Shown here: positions 40,423-40,880 of the stretch, piece by piece
Layout of the letters: each line of letters starts with the position of its first letter
How positions within the stretch are numbered: position 1 is the stretch's first letter
NCBI GenBank assembly: GCA_019415925.1
Contig: DXYG01000014.1
Span: forward strand, 1-40,880
DNA length: 40,880 nt
Reading direction: 5' to 3'
Source of the DNA: Clostridiales bacterium
Lineage (GTDB): Bacteria; Bacillota; Clostridia; Oscillospirales; Acutalibacteraceae
Notes under the pieces: generated by a model
What the model saw: the letters and a program-made list of their open reading frames with translations, nothing else
Database searches by the model: none
What the model was told of the DNA's origin: nothing
Made by a program: the position numbers and the translations under genes

Positions 40423-40455
40423 AAAAGCGGTGAAAGCCTTTTGAGCTTCCACCGC
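40423..40455 (-). terminator. Attenuator-like hairpin before the GNAT fragment
   Basis: On the minus strand GCGGTGGAAGC-TCAAAAG-GCTTTCACCGC is an 11-bp stem (one G-T pair), followed by TTTTGTTT. It lies between the 35-codon ORF and the GNAT start, so it may end the leader transcript or regulate the gene. Confidence 0.75.
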
Positions 40456-40483
40456 CGAATATCAAATGAAATTAAAAAAATCA

Positions 40484-40591
40484 TCAGTTATTCCGAGAAT
40501 GGGGGCGACAATGTAAGCCCGTTATATTTTTCGCAAAATCATAACGAGGGGCATCGACGACTGTGAAATTGTTAAAAATGAATTTAAACAT
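40484..40591 (-). CDS. Possible 35-residue leader ORF
   Basis: Encodes MFKFIFNNFTVVDAPRYDFA followed by KNITGLHCRPHSRNN. GGGTGATTG lies just upstream of the ATG, and the consensus promoter at 40619-40647 is about 28 bp further up. The N-terminus is Phe-rich (4 of the first 9). A terminator-like hairpin follows 28 bp after the stop. It could be a leader peptide, a small protein or a remnant. No homology is recognised. Confidence 0.35.
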   Translation of the reverse strand: MFKFIFNNFTVVDAPRYDFAKNITGLHCRPHSRNN

Positions 40592-40618
40592 TTCAATCAC
40601 CCAACTAAAATTTTAATA

Positions 40619-40647
40619 ATCATATCACTAACGATTATAAATGTCAA
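40619..40647 (-). promoter_or_regulatory. Sigma-A promoter driving the leader/GNAT fragment
   Basis: On the minus strand TTGACA (40642-40647) and TATGAT (40619-40624) with a 17-bp spacer. A strong match for a locus whose only long frame is broken. Confidence 0.85.
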
Positions 40648-40685
40648 TCAAATTTTTATGGTTATCCCGTTTAGTAAGCTAAACC

Positions 40686-40880
40686 ATAATTTAGCGTTGG
40701 AATTATAGCAACGTTGACGTAGGGACACGGCGAGCCGTGTCCACACAAAAATTGCAATGCAATTTTTGTGAATGGGACGTGTGGGAACCCGTCCCCTACG
40801 GAAAGGTTTGTTAGTCAAAACAATTTTGATATAATCGGTTGCGTTTGATAGTCAACACGGACACGGAGTTGTTACCCAAC
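40686..40880 (+). repeat. Dispersed intergenic repeat, copy with insert (inverted to 26-100)
   Basis: 40686-40731 is the perfect reverse complement of 55-100. It continues through the hairpin GGACACGGC-GA-GCCGTGTCC (40723-40742), AATTGCAATGCAATTTTTGT and GGGACGTGTGGGAACCCGTC-type inverted segments, then ends with TTGTTACCCAAC (40869-40880), which is the complement of 26-37. So the two copies share ends, but this one holds ~120 bp more. No gene is seen from 40648 to the window end. Confidence 0.85.

Overview
The window looks like a chromosomal segment of a low-to-moderate GC Gram-positive anaerobe of the class Clostridia, most likely a gut or rumen Ruminococcaceae/Oscillospirales bacterium. 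The grounds are a FabK-type FASII cluster, strong AGGAGG ribosome binding sites, sigma-A promoters with 17-bp spacers, type I dockerin modules on secreted wall hydrolases, and Firmicute-type ribosomal leaders. No phage, plasmid, IS transposase or CRISPR array is visible. All gene assignments come from reading the sequence and from family knowledge; no database search was run.

Layout. 1-134 holds a dispersed repeat. 150-2716 (+) is an MBOAT O-acyltransferase plus DHHW/AlgX-like pair for polysaccharide O-acetylation. 2971-4807 (+) is three tandem paralogous membrane proteins of unknown function behind one promoter. 4904-5408 (-) is a tRNA cluster (Cys, Val, Gly) with an att-like duplication of the tRNA-Val 3' end. 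5500-7170 (-) is a small operon: an SF0329-like protein, a Cys-rich 48-residue protein, an ICMT-like methyltransferase and a YjbR-like protein. 7288-10871 (-) is rpmG-secE-nusG-rplK-rplA-rplJ-rplL with recognisable L1-type and L10-type leaders. 11105-19516 (-) is the fatty acid synthesis operon fabK-fabD-fabG-fabF-accB-fabZ-accC-accD-accA, led by a promoter whose -10 lies inside a perfect inverted repeat.

From 19746 the window carries a small secreted protein (-), a class A penicillin-binding protein (+), homoserine dehydrogenase and aspartate kinase (+), an ABC ATPase with a giant FtsX-type permease carrying a long coiled coil (+), a secreted CHAP-SH3-dockerin protein (+), polyphosphate kinase translationally coupled to phosphofructokinase (+), an aminotransferase-trpS-GT-C membrane protein operon (-), a secreted dockerin-Big2-GH25 lysozyme (+), and a truncated GNAT gene behind a leader with a 35-codon ORF (-).

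The most unusual material is non-coding. One family is a ~100-nt element with conserved hairpins (2716, 8330, degenerate at 24147), one copy of which sits inside the rplJ leader between the attenuator and the start codon. A second is a GCCGTGTCCCTACG repeat family whose 46-bp core occurs in inverted orientation at both window ends. Others are long palindromes built on GGAACGACCCCTGTGTCG, the duplicated tRNA-Val 3' end, and paired palindromes around the fab promoter. The best candidates for undescribed biology are the tandem membrane protein trio, the ~100-nt structured element and the fab operator pair.
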